Assembly: GCA_944350495.1 (NCBI GenBank)
Contig: CALVOZ010000001.1
Coordinates: 186,001-250,000 of the forward strand
Reading direction: 5' to 3'
Length of the DNA stretch: 64,000 nucleotides
Origin: an uncultured Bacilli bacterium
Lineage (GTDB): Bacteria; Bacillota_I; Bacilli_A; RF39; UBA660
The position numbers were made by a program, and so were the translations under genes. The notes under the pieces were generated by a model. That model saw only the letters and a program-made list of their open reading frames with translations, searched no databases and was not told the origin of the DNA. Below are positions 1 to 9,073 of the stretch, in pieces (position 1 is the first letter of the stretch; the number at the start of each line of letters is the position of its first letter).

Positions 1-52
1 CAATAATTTTTTTCTTTTTTTCTTCTATTGAAGTGACTTCTTTCTTATTCAT
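1..52 (-). CDS. Start of an unidentified gene downstream of lepA (partial)
   Basis: An ATG follows the lepA stop codon after a single base and opens a reading frame that runs off the left edge. Only 17 residues are visible, starting MNKKEVTSIEE and very rich in Lys and Glu. The tight spacing implies translational coupling with lepA. In many Firmicutes hemW follows lepA, but this charged start does not look like the usual HemW N-terminus. I cannot identify the product. Confidence 0.5.
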   Translation of the reverse strand, partial: MNKKEVTSIEEKKKKII

Positions 53-53
53 T

Positions 54-1856
54 TTATTCACCTTCATCCATACTTAATATTGCTAAAAACGCTTCTTGTG
101 GAACTTCTACGCTACCAACCATCTTCATTCGTTTCTTACCCTCTTTTTGCTTTTCTAATAACTTGCGTTTACGCGAAACGTCACCGCCATAACATTTTGC
201 TAAAACATTTTTACGCACTGCTTTAATATCTGATCGTGCAATTGCTTTTGTACCTATTACGGCTTGAATAGGTATTTCAAATTGTTGGCGAGGAATTAAT
301 TTTCTTAAATTTTCTACTATAGCGCGGCCACGATTATAGGCAAAATCACGATGAACAATTAAACTAAATGCATCAACCATTTCACCATTTAATAAAATAT
401 CCATTTTTACTAAATCAGATTTTTTATAGCCGATCATTTCATAATCAAAAGAAGCATATCCCTTTGTATATGATTTTAATTTATCAAAGAAATCATATAC
501 TATTTCTGATAGTGGTAATTCATAATGAATATTTACACGAGTTGTATCTAAATATTCCATTGAAATATAATTACCTCTTTTATTTTGACATAGTTCCATA
601 ATTGAACCAATATAAGAGCTAGGAACAAAAATATTAGTTTTAATATATGGTTCTTTAATACTAGCTATCTTTTGTCTCTCTGGCATTTTGGATGGTGAAT
701 CTATTTCAATAATAGTTCGATCTGTTAGCTCTATTTCATATACTACTGATGGGCTAGTCGCAATTAACTCAATTCCAAATTCTCTTTCAATTCGTTCTTC
801 AATTATTTCCATATGAAGAAGTCCTAAAAATCCACATCTAAATCCAAATCCTAAAGCTTGGGAAGTCTCTGGTTCAAATTGCAGAGAAGCATCATTTAAC
901 TTTAATTTTTCTAAAGCTTCTCTTAAATCAGGATAACGACTAGATTCAATTGGATATATTCCACAGAACACCATTGGTTTCATTGGTTTATATCCTGCTA
1001 AAGGTGAACTAGCTGGATTTATTGCTGAAGTGATTGTATCGCCTACTTTAACATCTTCAATGTTTTTAATGCTAGCACATAAAAAGCCTACTTCACCGAC
1101 TAATAATTCATCAACTTTCTTTTCGTTTGGATTATTTATTCCTAATTCAACAACACTATATTCTGCATCAGTTGCCATCATTTTAATCTTATCGCCTAAT
1201 TTGATACTACCATTGACAACTCTCAGTAAAGCGACAATTCCGCGATATGAGTCATAGTAACTATCAAATATTAGGGCTTGCAAATTATCATTCTTATTAC
1301 CTTTTGGCGCAGGTATTCTTTCAATAATAGCTTCAACCAATTCTTTAATGCCCACACCTGTTTTAGCGCTCACTAAAAGTATTTCATTCTCATCAAAACC
1401 GATTGTATCCATTAATTCTTTTTTTACCCTATCGATATCGGCATTAGGTAAATCAATTTTATTGATAACTGGTATAATTACCAAATTATTATCTAAAGCT
1501 TGATAAAGATTAGCTAATGTTTGAGCTTCAATTCCTTGGGCAGCGTCGACAACTAGTAAAGCTCCTTCACAAGCTGCTAAAGAACGTGATACTTCATATG
1601 TAAAATCGACATGTCCGGGAGTGTCAATTAAATGAAGCAAATAATCTTCATTTTTATAATGATAATTAAGCTGAACAGCATTTAACTTAATAGTAATACC
1701 TCGCTCGCGTTCAATGTCCATATTATCCAATAATTGATCTTGTTTCTCTCTTTCCGTAATTGCCCCAGTTTCCTCTAAAATACGGTCGGCTAAAGTACTT
1801 TTACCATGATCAATATGAGCAATTATTGAAAAGTTTCTAATATTTTCCTGTTTCAT
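54..1856 (-). CDS. lepA: Elongation factor 4 (LepA), ribosome back-translocase GTPase
   Basis: LepA is a ribosome-bound translational GTPase related to EF-G that acts on stalled or mistranslocated ribosomes. The start of the protein carries a G1 loop with HIDHGKST and the G3 [12 protein letters not shown] (G4) follows, and the LepA-specific C-terminal domain ends near [16 protein letters not shown]. The length, about 600 residues, is normal. The frame extends upstream to a TTG, but a GGTGAT ribosome binding site sits just before the ATG at 1856, so that start is preferred. It is the first gene of a transcript that continues off the left edge. Confidence 0.96.
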   Translation of the reverse strand: MKQENIRNFSIIAHIDHGKSTLADRILEETGAITEREKQDQLLDNMDIERERGITIKLNAVQLNYHYKNEDYLLHLIDTPGHVDFTYEVSRSLAACEGALLVVDAAQGIEAQTLANLYQALDNNLVIIPVINKIDLPNADIDRVKKELMDTIGFDENEILLVSAKTGVGIKELVEAIIERIPAPKGNKNDNLQALIFDSYYDSYRGIVALLRVVNGSIKLGDKIKMMATDAEYSVVELGINNPNEKKVDELLVGEVGFLCASIKNIEDVKVGDTITSAINPASSPLAGYKPMKPMVFCGIYPIESSRYPDLREALEKLKLNDASLQFEPETSQALGFGFRCGFLGLLHMEIIEERIEREFGIELIATSPSVVYEIELTDRTIIEIDSPSKMPERQKIASIKEPYIKTNIFVPSSYIGSIMELCQNKRGNYISMEYLDTTRVNIHYELPLSEIVYDFFDKLKSYTKGYASFDYEMIGYKKSDLVKMDILLNGEMVDAFSLIVHRDFAYNRGRAIVENLRKLIPRQQFEIPIQAVIGTKAIARSDIKAVRKNVLAKCYGGDVSRKRKLLEKQKEGKKRMKMVGSVEVPQEAFLAILSMDEGE

Positions 1857-1921
1857 TGGAATCACCAATAAAATTATATCATAATTTGTCTATTTTTTTA
1901 GTATTTATCATATATTTTATT

Positions 1922-2290
1922 ATGAAAAAAGAGGAATCTAAGTATATCAATTATCAATTAATTGTTTTAGTTTTAACAATATTAGCCGGATTTGTTTCAT
2001 TATTCTTAACCTATAATCAAAAATTAAACTTAGAACATAAAAAATCTTTACTTCCTAAAAAGAATTTATTATTGATATCTTACTTGAATAGAGTTCTCTT
2101 TTTACTTACAGGAATATTATTTCTTCTAATTAATATTAAGTTATATGAAATATCAAAACGTGAAAATGAAAATTTAAAACCTTATGAATTACAAATTATC
2201 GCTTCTATATTAGTTGTTGCATCTGAGATAATTGCACTATATGTTACGTCTAAATCTAATACAGCTGATATAGAAAATCCAAATATATAA
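1922..2290 (+). CDS. Small three-helix membrane protein, function unknown
   Basis: A protein of 122 residues with three predicted membrane helices (about residues 11-31, 54-74 and 91-107), basic loops between them and a short polar C-terminus. I do not recognise a family. The frame could extend upstream to 1856, but that would run into the lepA start region, and the ATG at 1922 gives a better N-terminus. No strong ribosome binding site precedes it, so the transcript may be leaderless or the start uncertain. It is one of the few plus-strand genes, diverges from lepA, and converges on the next gene through a shared terminator. Confidence 0.6.
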   Translation: MKKEESKYINYQLIVLVLTILAGFVSLFLTYNQKLNLEHKKSLLPKKNLLLISYLNRVLFLLTGILFLLINIKLYEISKRENENLKPYELQIIASILVVASEIIALYVTSKSNTADIENPNI

Positions 2291-2291
2291 A

Positions 2292-2314
2292 AAAAACTCC
2301 ATCATGGAGTTTTA
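2292..2314. terminator. Bidirectional intrinsic terminator between convergent genes
   Basis: A hairpin AAAACTCC-ATCAT-GGAGTTTT flanked by A-runs and T-runs lies between the plus-strand membrane gene and the minus-strand gene whose stop codon it overlaps. It can serve both directions. Confidence 0.8.
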
Positions 2315-3316
2315 AATACCAGCTTTAATGGTAATATATATAAGAGTCATTAATAAACCAGAAAAGAAGCCTAATAATAACGACAGTAAAATTGAATCAA
2401 CAAAAGCGGCTTGTTTATTTTGATTATTAGTTAAAACTTTTTGTTTTGGCTTAGTCCCTAATTGTTTTTGACGTTTGCGGGCTATAGCTTTTATAACACC
2501 TCTAATAATCATCTTATCTACAACTGATAATTCACTACGTTCAATAATTTCAGGATACATATAAGCTTGAATAACCAAACTTGGATTAACTTTATGCCCT
2601 CTAACAGAAATTTCTGGTGTTGCTGCCGGCTTACCATTAACTTCATAAGCTTCAGTAACAGTTGGAATATCAGATGAAACATCAATTTGTTCAACTGCTG
2701 CATCAAACTCTTCATCAGAAATAGCAATAGTCATTAAATCGGCATCATTACTATTCATTGAATTTTTATCATAATTTCTAACTTCAGCAGCTATTAAATC
2801 ACATTCATTAGTAACTGCGTTATAATTAGATGTTATAACTTTATTATTTTTATCAATGGCAATTGCTTGAGGAATATTAATATAACTTAATTCTAAATAA
2901 TCCATATTTTCGATTAAAACTCTTATTTCTTTTTTCTTTGTCGCATCTAAACTATCAAATAAATGTTTATATGCCAATCTATTTCCTTTTAATTCGCTGA
3001 TTGGGATTAAAGTTAATTCAATATTTTGATATCTTAATTGATAATCAAAAACAGCTCGAGCATTTTGTCTTTCATTTTCACTTTGGGAAGCTGAAATTGT
3101 TGCTTGAGCAGCTTTAAACTGCTCACTTAAATTTCCAGAATCTTTGCGATTTTCAATCATTCTTACAGTTCGTTCTTCTGGATTATAAAATTTAAAATAT
3201 TCTTTACCATTTGGTAATATTACTTCTTCAATATCAGACAAGCTTATGCCATATACTTTAGCCATATCTTTTTTTGTTTCTTCTGTCGAATTATTTTTAT
3301 TTACATCTTCTGCCAT
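2312..3316 (-). CDS. Tail-anchored protein of unknown function
   Basis: A 334-residue protein with a long polar, acidic cytoplasmic-type body and one strongly hydrophobic helix at the very C-terminus (about residues 306-330), the layout of a tail-anchored membrane protein. There is no signal peptide. A basic stretch rich in Lys and Arg (about 275-300) precedes the helix and would keep the body in the cytoplasm. No enzyme motif is visible. The start ATG has a GGTGATTTT ribosome binding site. The gene stands alone, with the rhomboid gene's terminator upstream of it. I do not recognise the family. Confidence 0.75.
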   Translation of the reverse strand: MAEDVNKNNSTEETKKDMAKVYGISLSDIEEVILPNGKEYFKFYNPEERTVRMIENRKDSGNLSEQFKAAQATISASQSENERQNARAVFDYQLRYQNIELTLIPISELKGNRLAYKHLFDSLDATKKKEIRVLIENMDYLELSYINIPQAIAIDKNNKVITSNYNAVTNECDLIAAEVRNYDKNSMNSNDADLMTIAISDEEFDAAVEQIDVSSDIPTVTEAYEVNGKPAATPEISVRGHKVNPSLVIQAYMYPEIIERSELSVVDKMIIRGVIKAIARKRQKQLGTKPKQKVLTNNQNKQAAFVDSILLSLLLGFFSGLLMTLIYITIKAGI

Positions 3317-3358
3317 AAAATCACCTATTCTGATATCATTTTATCACATAAAGATAAA

Positions 3359-3385
3359 AAAAGAAAAGTATTTTACTTTTCTTTC
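3359..3385 (-). terminator. Terminator downstream of the rhomboid gene
   Basis: The hairpin AAGAAAAGTA-TTT-TACTTTTCTT is followed on the minus strand by a T-rich run, directly after the rhomboid stop codon. Confidence 0.75.
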
Positions 3386-3391
3386 TTAACA

Positions 3392-4561
3392 TTAGTAAAT
3401 AAAATTTACATAACATAAAAATGCTAATAATATTAAAGTCATTATTATACCATTAACATAATCGGCAGTTGTGCTTTTATATTTAACACCGACAGCTTTT
3501 GTAACTAAGTATCCACCTAATAAGCCACCTACATGGGCAGCGGCTCCAATTCCTGCAACTGTAAATGATATAAATAAATTAATTAGTAAAATTGGTATAA
3601 TCTGTGATTTAATAACACTCCCTAAATATACACGATAATGATATCCAAAATATAGAAGTGAACCTATAAGTCCAAATATGGCTCCACTAGCTCCAATACC
3701 AACAACATAATCTTGTAAGAACAACATACTAAATAAACTACCAATAAGACCACTACCTAAATAGATAATAATAAATTTTGTTTTGCCAAAGAAACTTTCA
3801 ATTTGTGGGCCAAAAATATATAAAGCATACATATTAAATGATAAATGAATTATATCAGCATGAAGAAACATACTAGTTACTAAACGATATAATTCAAAGA
3901 AATCTCTTCCCATCATCTCGAAGTTAACTAAACCACCAAAATCGTATAATAAGGCTGGACTAATATTAAAAATATTGGCACCTGCTAGTATCATGACAAA
4001 AAACAAAATGAAATTACTTATTAATAAAGCATATGTGACCACAGGTCTTTTTTTACTAAATACGTCTTCTGCTTTTTCTGCATCTTCTTGATTTTTTTGA
4101 TTAATTTCATCAGTAAGTTTCATAAAAAGTTCTAAGCCCTTTTCAGTAACTTTATCAATTTTACTAATATTAGGGAAATTATCAATTACAAAATCGTAAC
4201 GATCTAAATCATCAATATCTTTTATTTCAATACAGTCAATATTTTCGGTTTCTATTTCATTTAAATGAACATTTTCTCCTAAATTAATAAAGATGCTTAA
4301 GGCATTCATTTTAAATGAAAATGTTTTTCTTTTAATTCTTTTTAAAATTTGTCTTGTACGATAAAGATCAAAATCAAATTGTTCATCATTGTGAATATAG
4401 TTTGTAACTATTCTAACTATTTGGTAATCATTTTCTGTGTTTTCTAACCAAATTTCATCTTTCGCACCATGTAGGACAATTGGATTATAACCTTGATCTG
4501 TTATGAAGTAATGAATTAATTTCATAACTATTTCATCATTTTTACTTAATGTTATATTCAA
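3392..4561 (-). CDS. Rhomboid family intramembrane serine protease (GluP-like)
   Basis: Rhomboids cut transmembrane substrates inside the bilayer. A cytoplasmic N-terminal region of about 170 residues precedes six or more membrane helices. The HxxxxHLSFN motif, the catalytic serine in GASGAIFG (Ser292 from this start) and the catalytic histidine in AAAHVGGLLGG (His343) are all present. The architecture resembles Bacillus GluP/YqgP, though without an evident C-terminal TPR region. The frame also has a GTG at 4570, but that codon lies inside an AGGTGAG ribosome binding site, so the TTG at 4561 is the likelier start. The gene is monocistronic and ends at its own terminator. Confidence 0.9.
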   Translation of the reverse strand: MNITLSKNDEIVMKLIHYFITDQGYNPIVLHGAKDEIWLENTENDYQIVRIVTNYIHNDEQFDFDLYRTRQILKRIKRKTFSFKMNALSIFINLGENVHLNEIETENIDCIEIKDIDDLDRYDFVIDNFPNISKIDKVTEKGLELFMKLTDEINQKNQEDAEKAEDVFSKKRPVVTYALLISNFILFFVMILAGANIFNISPALLYDFGGLVNFEMMGRDFFELYRLVTSMFLHADIIHLSFNMYALYIFGPQIESFFGKTKFIIIYLGSGLIGSLFSMLFLQDYVVGIGASGAIFGLIGSLLYFGYHYRVYLGSVIKSQIIPILLINLFISFTVAGIGAAAHVGGLLGGYLVTKAVGVKYKSTTADYVNGIIMTLILLAFLCYVNFIY

Positions 4562-4608
4562 TATTCTCACCTACTTACATTTTAATATATTTTTTACCTT
4601 TAGTAAAG

Positions 4609-5508
4609 TTATTCAGATTTAAATAACTCTTGAATTTCGGTAAAACATTTTGGAAGTTCACTATCAAATTCCATATATTCACCAGTTGTTGGATGAATAA
4701 AGCCTAATGTTTTAGCATGTAAGCATTGTCCTGTATCATTGATTATTTTTCTTCTACCATAGACAGGATCATTTACAATTGGATGGTTAATATAATTCAT
4801 ATGAACTCTAATTTGATGAGTTCTACCAGTCTCTAACTTGCATTCGATTAAAGTAGCATTTTTATAACGTTCCAAAACTTTAAAATGAGTTATGGCTGGT
4901 TTAGAATTAATTGCGGTAACTGCCATTTTTTTACGGTCTTTGGAATCTCTTCCAATCGGGGCATCAATAGTTCCTGTATCATGCTCTATTCTACCCCAAA
5001 CTAATGCATAATATATGCGAGTAATTTCTTTCTTACTTAATTGTTCAGCTAAAATAGCATGTGCTTTATCATTTTTAGCAACCATTAATAAACCTGTTGT
5101 ATCAGCATCAATACGATGAACAATACCTGGTCTAAATTCACCGTTAACACTGCTTAACTCACTTGCATGGTGCAATAACCCATTAACTAATGTTCCTGAT
5201 TCATTACCTACTGCCGGATGAACAACAATGCCATTAGCTTTATTGACAACAATAACATCATCATCTTCATAGACTATATCTAAGTCCATATCTTCTGCTT
5301 CTGCCTTCATAGGAGCATCTTCATATTCTTTAACGGTTACGACATCATTTTCCCTTAATAAATAACTAGCTTTAACTGAACTATTATTTACCAAAATATA
5401 ATTTTCTTTTAACATCTTAGCTATTTTGCTTCGACTCTCATCTAAGTATTCAGCTAAATAACTATCAATTCTTGTCTCAATATTGTTCTCTATTTTAATT
5501 TCTTGCAT
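4609..5508 (-). CDS. rluD: RluA/RluD-family 23S rRNA pseudouridine synthase
   Basis: The enzyme isomerises uridine to pseudouridine in RNA. An S4 RNA-binding domain occupies about residues 1-70, followed by the pseudouridine synthase domain with the HRIDADTTGLL motif, whose Asp134 is the expected catalytic residue. GRTHQIRVHM and PVYG near residues 230-250 are further family signatures. The length of 299 residues is typical. It overlaps lspA by 19 bases, reproducing the lspA-ylyB pairing of Firmicutes. The assignment to the RluD subgroup rather than RluC is by context and S4 domain, so the exact target uridines are inferred. Confidence 0.92.
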   Translation of the reverse strand: MQEIKIENNIETRIDSYLAEYLDESRSKIAKMLKENYILVNNSSVKASYLLRENDVVTVKEYEDAPMKAEAEDMDLDIVYEDDDVIVVNKANGIVVHPAVGNESGTLVNGLLHHASELSSVNGEFRPGIVHRIDADTTGLLMVAKNDKAHAILAEQLSKKEITRIYYALVWGRIEHDTGTIDAPIGRDSKDRKKMAVTAINSKPAITHFKVLERYKNATLIECKLETGRTHQIRVHMNYINHPIVNDPVYGRRKIINDTGQCLHAKTLGFIHPTTGEYMEFDSELPKCFTEIQELFKSE

Positions 5509-5960
5509 TTTATTTCCTCCTGAATACTCATTATAATAATTAATAATACTGAGATAACTATGCCCATATCAGCTAAATTAAATACAGGAAACATGTATCC
5601 AAATATATTGAAACTTAAATAATCTACTACATAACCTAATACGATTCGATCAATTAAATTACCGATAATGCCTCCAAGTAATAAACTATAAGTAATTATC
5701 TCTAGCTTATGTAAATCTTTTTTATATACAAAAAATGAATAAATAAATATAAGTGCAATAATGCCAATAATAGCTAATATTATAACATTACCACTAAACA
5801 TACTCCAAGCAGCTCCATAATTGTGCACTTTTGTAATATCAAAAAAGTTTGGTATTATTTTTAATGTTTCTCCTAAATATAAATTATTAGTTATTATTAA
5901 TTTAATTAACTGGTCTAAAACTACAAAAATTATACTTATGACAACTACTTTTTTATTCAT
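5490..5960 (-). CDS. lspA: Lipoprotein signal peptidase (signal peptidase II)
   Basis: LspA removes the signal peptide of prolipoproteins after diacylglyceryl modification. Four membrane helices span the 156 residues. The conserved motifs are NYGAAWSM (residues 47-54), GNLIDR with catalytic Asp104, and FNLADMGI with catalytic Asp131. The window contains clear substrates, including the lipobox proteins at 30.6 kb and 59.3 kb. It has a GGTGAT ribosome binding site and is the first gene of a pair with the overlapping pseudouridine synthase. Confidence 0.97.
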   Translation of the reverse strand: MNKKVVVISIIFVVLDQLIKLIITNNLYLGETLKIIPNFFDITKVHNYGAAWSMFSGNVIILAIIGIIALIFIYSFFVYKKDLHKLEIITYSLLLGGIIGNLIDRIVLGYVVDYLSFNIFGYMFPVFNLADMGIVISVLLIIIMSIQEEIKCKKLK

Positions 5961-5993
5961 ATTATCACCATTAAAATTATATCATAAAAAGAT

Positions 5994-6019
5994 AAAAAGA
6001 AATACGACTATTTCTTTCT
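5994..6019 (-). terminator. Terminator of the SepF-fold candidate gene
   Basis: The hairpin AAAGAAATA-CGAC-TATTTCTTT overlaps the stop codon of the minus-strand gene and is followed in that direction by T-rich sequence. Confidence 0.65.
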
Positions 6020-6511
6020 GTTTCGATACTCTTCTAAATCCACTACTTTAGTAGTTGTAAATGGTGTATCTAAATCATTATCATATAAAGTAATATTATT
6101 ATTAACTGCTATTAAAGCATTACTGTTAATTTGATGGCAGTAATATCCTAATTTAAATAATTCTACCCTTAGATTTTTAGTAAATGCATTTTTTTCTACT
6201 GGTGATAAATTATCCATTCCAATAATTACAGTATAACCTATTTTTACTAATTGTATTACGTATTTATAATCAGAAATTTCTTTAACCTGTAAATTATATA
6301 TTCTTAAAACTTCATCATTTAATACTTCAATATCGTCTTCATGCTTTGATGTCTTTGTTTCTTCTTCCATCTCATCAGCATAATCTAGCGCAAAAGTTGT
6401 ATTAAGATAACTCTTAATTTTGCCAATAGCCGATACAAAATCAAAACTTCTTTTTTTATTTTCTAACTTTATAAATTTGCCATTATATTTAGGCTTTTTT
6501 TCTAATTTCAT
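6008..6511 (-). CDS. Possible divergent SepF-like protein
   Basis: A soluble protein of 167 residues. The last 90 residues alternate as in the SepF/DUF552 fold: a strand with VIIGMDNLSPVEKNAF, a long helix with a KLGYY segment, then NSNALIAVNNNITLYD, which parallels the SepF pattern of strand, helix and GDGIFLCTP-type strand. The first 55 residues are basic and could be a membrane-targeting or linker region, as in SepF. A bona fide SepF is encoded at 16.7 kb, so this would be a second, divergent copy. Key SepF residues are not well conserved, so the call is tentative. It has its own GAGGGG ribosome binding site. Confidence 0.4.
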   Translation of the reverse strand: MKLEKKPKYNGKFIKLENKKRSFDFVSAIGKIKSYLNTTFALDYADEMEEETKTSKHEDDIEVLNDEVLRIYNLQVKEISDYKYVIQLVKIGYTVIIGMDNLSPVEKNAFTKNLRVELFKLGYYCHQINSNALIAVNNNITLYDNDLDTPFTTTKVVDLEEYRNRKK

Positions 6512-6557
6512 TCAAAAATCCCCTCACAGTGCGCTATTATAACACATTTTTAAAAAA

Positions 6558-6583
6558 AATAAAAACCCGTTAAGGTTTTTATT
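6558..6583 (-). terminator. Terminator of the 50-residue membrane gene
   Basis: The hairpin AATAAAAACC-CGTTAA-GGTTTTTATT lies just after the stop codon of the small minus-strand gene, with T-runs in the minus direction. Confidence 0.75.
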
Positions 6584-6586
6584 TAT

Positions 6587-6739
6587 TTACATCATATCGT
6601 CTAGAACTTTATCAGCTTTTCTTACCATTGTATTAGTCGCACTTTCGATTTTTTTTAGCATCGGCTCCTTATACCTTTGATATAATATTACGGATGTTGC
6701 ACCTAATGTAAATAGTGCCATATCCCTCCACATTTGCAT
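6587..6739 (-). CDS. Short membrane protein of 50 residues, unknown
   Basis: A small gene in the gap between recD2 and the SepF-like gene. The product starts MQMWRDMALF, has one hydrophobic N-terminal helix (about residues 7-21), then a basic amphipathic tail ending in KADKVLDDMM. The ATG is preceded by AGAGGTGAT at good spacing and the stop is followed by a clear terminator, so it has all the marks of a real gene despite its size. The layout (one helix plus a charged coiled tail) recalls YtxH-type small proteins, but I would not assign it. Confidence 0.65.
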   Translation of the reverse strand: MQMWRDMALFTLGATSVILYQRYKEPMLKKIESATNTMVRKADKVLDDMM

Positions 6740-6766
6740 ATCATCACCTCTTACTAGACTTCTGAT

Positions 6767-6787
6767 TGTATATATTATCTATATACA
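6767..6787 (-). promoter_or_regulatory. Perfect inverted repeat upstream of the 50-residue gene
   Basis: TGTATATA-TTATC-TATATACA, two 8-base arms with a 5-base spacer, sits 28 bases upstream of the small membrane gene and downstream of recD2. It could be an operator near that gene's promoter, or a weak structural element at the recD2 3' end. No T-run follows it, which argues against a terminator. Confidence 0.4.
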
Positions 6788-6800
6788 CTATTAAAATGTC

Positions 6801-9017
6801 TTAATTTTGATAATTTATGCACGCATCTTGTAAATTTTCTAACAAATCACTTTTTCTTTTTTGTTCATATTGATTACGAACACTATATTCAAAAGCATCA
6901 GGTTCACCAATTAAAACTAATTTCTTTTTAGCTCTAGTTATACCAGTATAAATTAATTTACGATATAACATTCTTTGATAACTTTTACTAATAGGTATAA
7001 CAACGACATCAAATTCACTACCTTGTGATTTATGAATACTAATAATATAACCATGTTTAATATTACCTAAATCTTTCGGTTGATATGTTACTTCATTGCC
7101 ATCAAAATCAATAACTATTTCAGTTTTGCCACTCTTTGTAAATTGGGCATTTTTAATACATGAAATAATTCCTATATCCCCATTATAAACATTATCATCA
7201 GGTAAATTAACTAATTGTAAGACTTTATCGTTTTCACGATATATAACATCACCATATTTATATTCATTTTTAGTATTATCTTTAGGATTAAATATTTCTT
7301 GTAAAATTTTATTTAAATTATCAATGCCATTAATACCAGCATACATAGGTGCCATTATTTGGTATCTTTTATAATTATAATTTTTTTCTAATAGTTGTTC
7401 ACATAAAGTTTTTAAATTATGAATAATATTATTTGAAGAACATTTTAAAAAAGTATAATCATTTTTAGTAGTTAAATAATCGCCTAAATCATCTTCTCTT
7501 ATTTCACGAGCTAATTCAGGTATATAGCTATCTTGTTTTTGACGATAAAGTAAATTAAGTTCAATTGTATCAATTACCTTACTATCAATTAAATCTTTTA
7601 AGAGCATACCAGGTCCAACACTTGGTAATTGATTGTAATCTCCTACTAGAACTAATTGAATATTATTAGTTAAACCTTTAAATAAGTTGTCTAATAATAA
7701 AATATCAATCATACTAACTTCATCAACAATTATTAATTTACTAAAATCTGGATTATATTCATTAACTGCAAAGTTATTATTCTCTTTATTCCACTTTAAA
7801 AAACGATGAATAGTACTAGCACCATATCCCGTTGATTCACTCATTCGTTTACTAGCCCTACCGGTTGGTGCTAATAAGGTTACTTCGCCAGTAATATCTT
7901 TTATTTTATTTAATTCTTTATACACTTCAACAATAGCCTTAACAATTGTAGTTTTACCTGTACCAGGTCCACCTGTAATTATAACAATATTATTTTCTAA
8001 AGCTTTTTTTATTGCTTCATGTTGTTGTTCATTATAAGTAATATGGGTATTTTCTTCTAAACTTGCTATCTTACTATCAAGTTTTTTATAAATATGTTTT
8101 TCTTTTCTAAGCAAATATTTAATTTTTTCTATAATATAATATTCAGCTTCATATATTTCTTGAAGATAGTATTTTTCATTTATAATCATTATTTTAGCAT
8201 CACTATTTAATTCATTAAGTAAACTATCTAAATATTCCATATCGATAGAATAACCTAAGTATGATGACACTCCTTCATATATTTCATCAATATTTAAATA
8301 TGTATCACCATTTTTAAATGTTAACTCTTGCATAATATAATAAGTTAAAGCTTTAACTCTTAAATCTTCATTAACGTTAAAATTGGATTTGTGGACAATC
8401 ATGTCAACTTTAGCAAAATTTATATCATCAATATCATCAATTACTCTATAAATATTATTTTCTAAAACCATAATAGTATTCTTTTTATATGTATTATAGA
8501 TTAATAAAGCATCGCGCATTGAAAATCCTAATTCAGTTAAATATACGATAATTTGATGACTTTCTTCATATTTTATCAAAGTGTTATAAATTATATCGGC
8601 TTTTTTAGTAGTCATTTTGGGTACCAATAAAAGAGAATTTCTATCTTGAATAATAAGATTTAAAGCATCACATCCTAAAGTATCAACAATATTAACAGCT
8701 AACTTTTCGCCGACACCTTTAAATAAATCACTACATAAAAATTCCACAATTCCATCTTTATCTTCTGGTTTTACTCTCTCATATGATGTAACATTAAATT
8801 GATACCCATATTTAGGATGAAATGATGGTTCACCATTAAAATAATAATTTTCGGTCTCATTTAATTCATGGAAATATCCTGTAAAAGTTATCGTTTTGTT
8901 AACATATGCTTTCATTTCTTCTAAATCCGTATCTTTTACTTTAAATAATCCTATAACATATCCATTATCCGATTTAAATATTGTCTGTTTATATGTTCCA
9001 ACTATATAATTTTCCAT
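6801..9017 (-). CDS. recD2: RecD2-type superfamily 1B DNA helicase
   Basis: A 5'-3' DNA helicase of the RecBC-independent RecD2 group, acting in DNA repair and replication fork maintenance. An N-terminal OB-like region and helix-hairpin-helix section occupy about residues 1-200. The Walker A motif GGPGTGKTT is near residue 346, a DEVSM Walker B follows, then VGDYNQLPSVGPG and the C-terminal HKSQGSEFD and TGITRAKKKL motifs of UvrD-type helicases. The length of 738 residues fits the family. The start has an AAGGTGATT ribosome binding site. No recB or recC is seen nearby, as expected for RecD2. Confidence 0.94.
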   Translation of the reverse strand: MENYIVGTYKQTIFKSDNGYVIGLFKVKDTDLEEMKAYVNKTITFTGYFHELNETENYYFNGEPSFHPKYGYQFNVTSYERVKPEDKDGIVEFLCSDLFKGVGEKLAVNIVDTLGCDALNLIIQDRNSLLLVPKMTTKKADIIYNTLIKYEESHQIIVYLTELGFSMRDALLIYNTYKKNTIMVLENNIYRVIDDIDDINFAKVDMIVHKSNFNVNEDLRVKALTYYIMQELTFKNGDTYLNIDEIYEGVSSYLGYSIDMEYLDSLLNELNSDAKIMIINEKYYLQEIYEAEYYIIEKIKYLLRKEKHIYKKLDSKIASLEENTHITYNEQQHEAIKKALENNIVIITGGPGTGKTTIVKAIVEVYKELNKIKDITGEVTLLAPTGRASKRMSESTGYGASTIHRFLKWNKENNNFAVNEYNPDFSKLIIVDEVSMIDILLLDNLFKGLTNNIQLVLVGDYNQLPSVGPGMLLKDLIDSKVIDTIELNLLYRQKQDSYIPELAREIREDDLGDYLTTKNDYTFLKCSSNNIIHNLKTLCEQLLEKNYNYKRYQIMAPMYAGINGIDNLNKILQEIFNPKDNTKNEYKYGDVIYRENDKVLQLVNLPDDNVYNGDIGIISCIKNAQFTKSGKTEIVIDFDGNEVTYQPKDLGNIKHGYIISIHKSQGSEFDVVVIPISKSYQRMLYRKLIYTGITRAKKKLVLIGEPDAFEYSVRNQYEQKRKSDLLENLQDACINYQN

Positions 9018-9044
9018 CGAATCACCTTACTTATTATAACACAA

Positions 9045-9073
9045 AAAAAAAGGTTTTTTTTAATACCTTTTTT
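9045..9073 (-). terminator. Terminator after the Pro-Glu-Asn repeat gene
   Basis: An A-rich/T-rich hairpin with GGT and ACC at the stem tip sits between recD2 and the upstream gene, overlapping the latter's stop codon. It is AT-only at the base, so stability is modest. Confidence 0.65.

Noticed and set aside
368-601. Plus-strand open frame of 77 codons inside lepA
   Set aside because: It is antisense to a highly conserved gene, has no ribosome binding site and no recognisable product. The other antisense frames in ileS, polC, infB and dusB fail for the same reasons.
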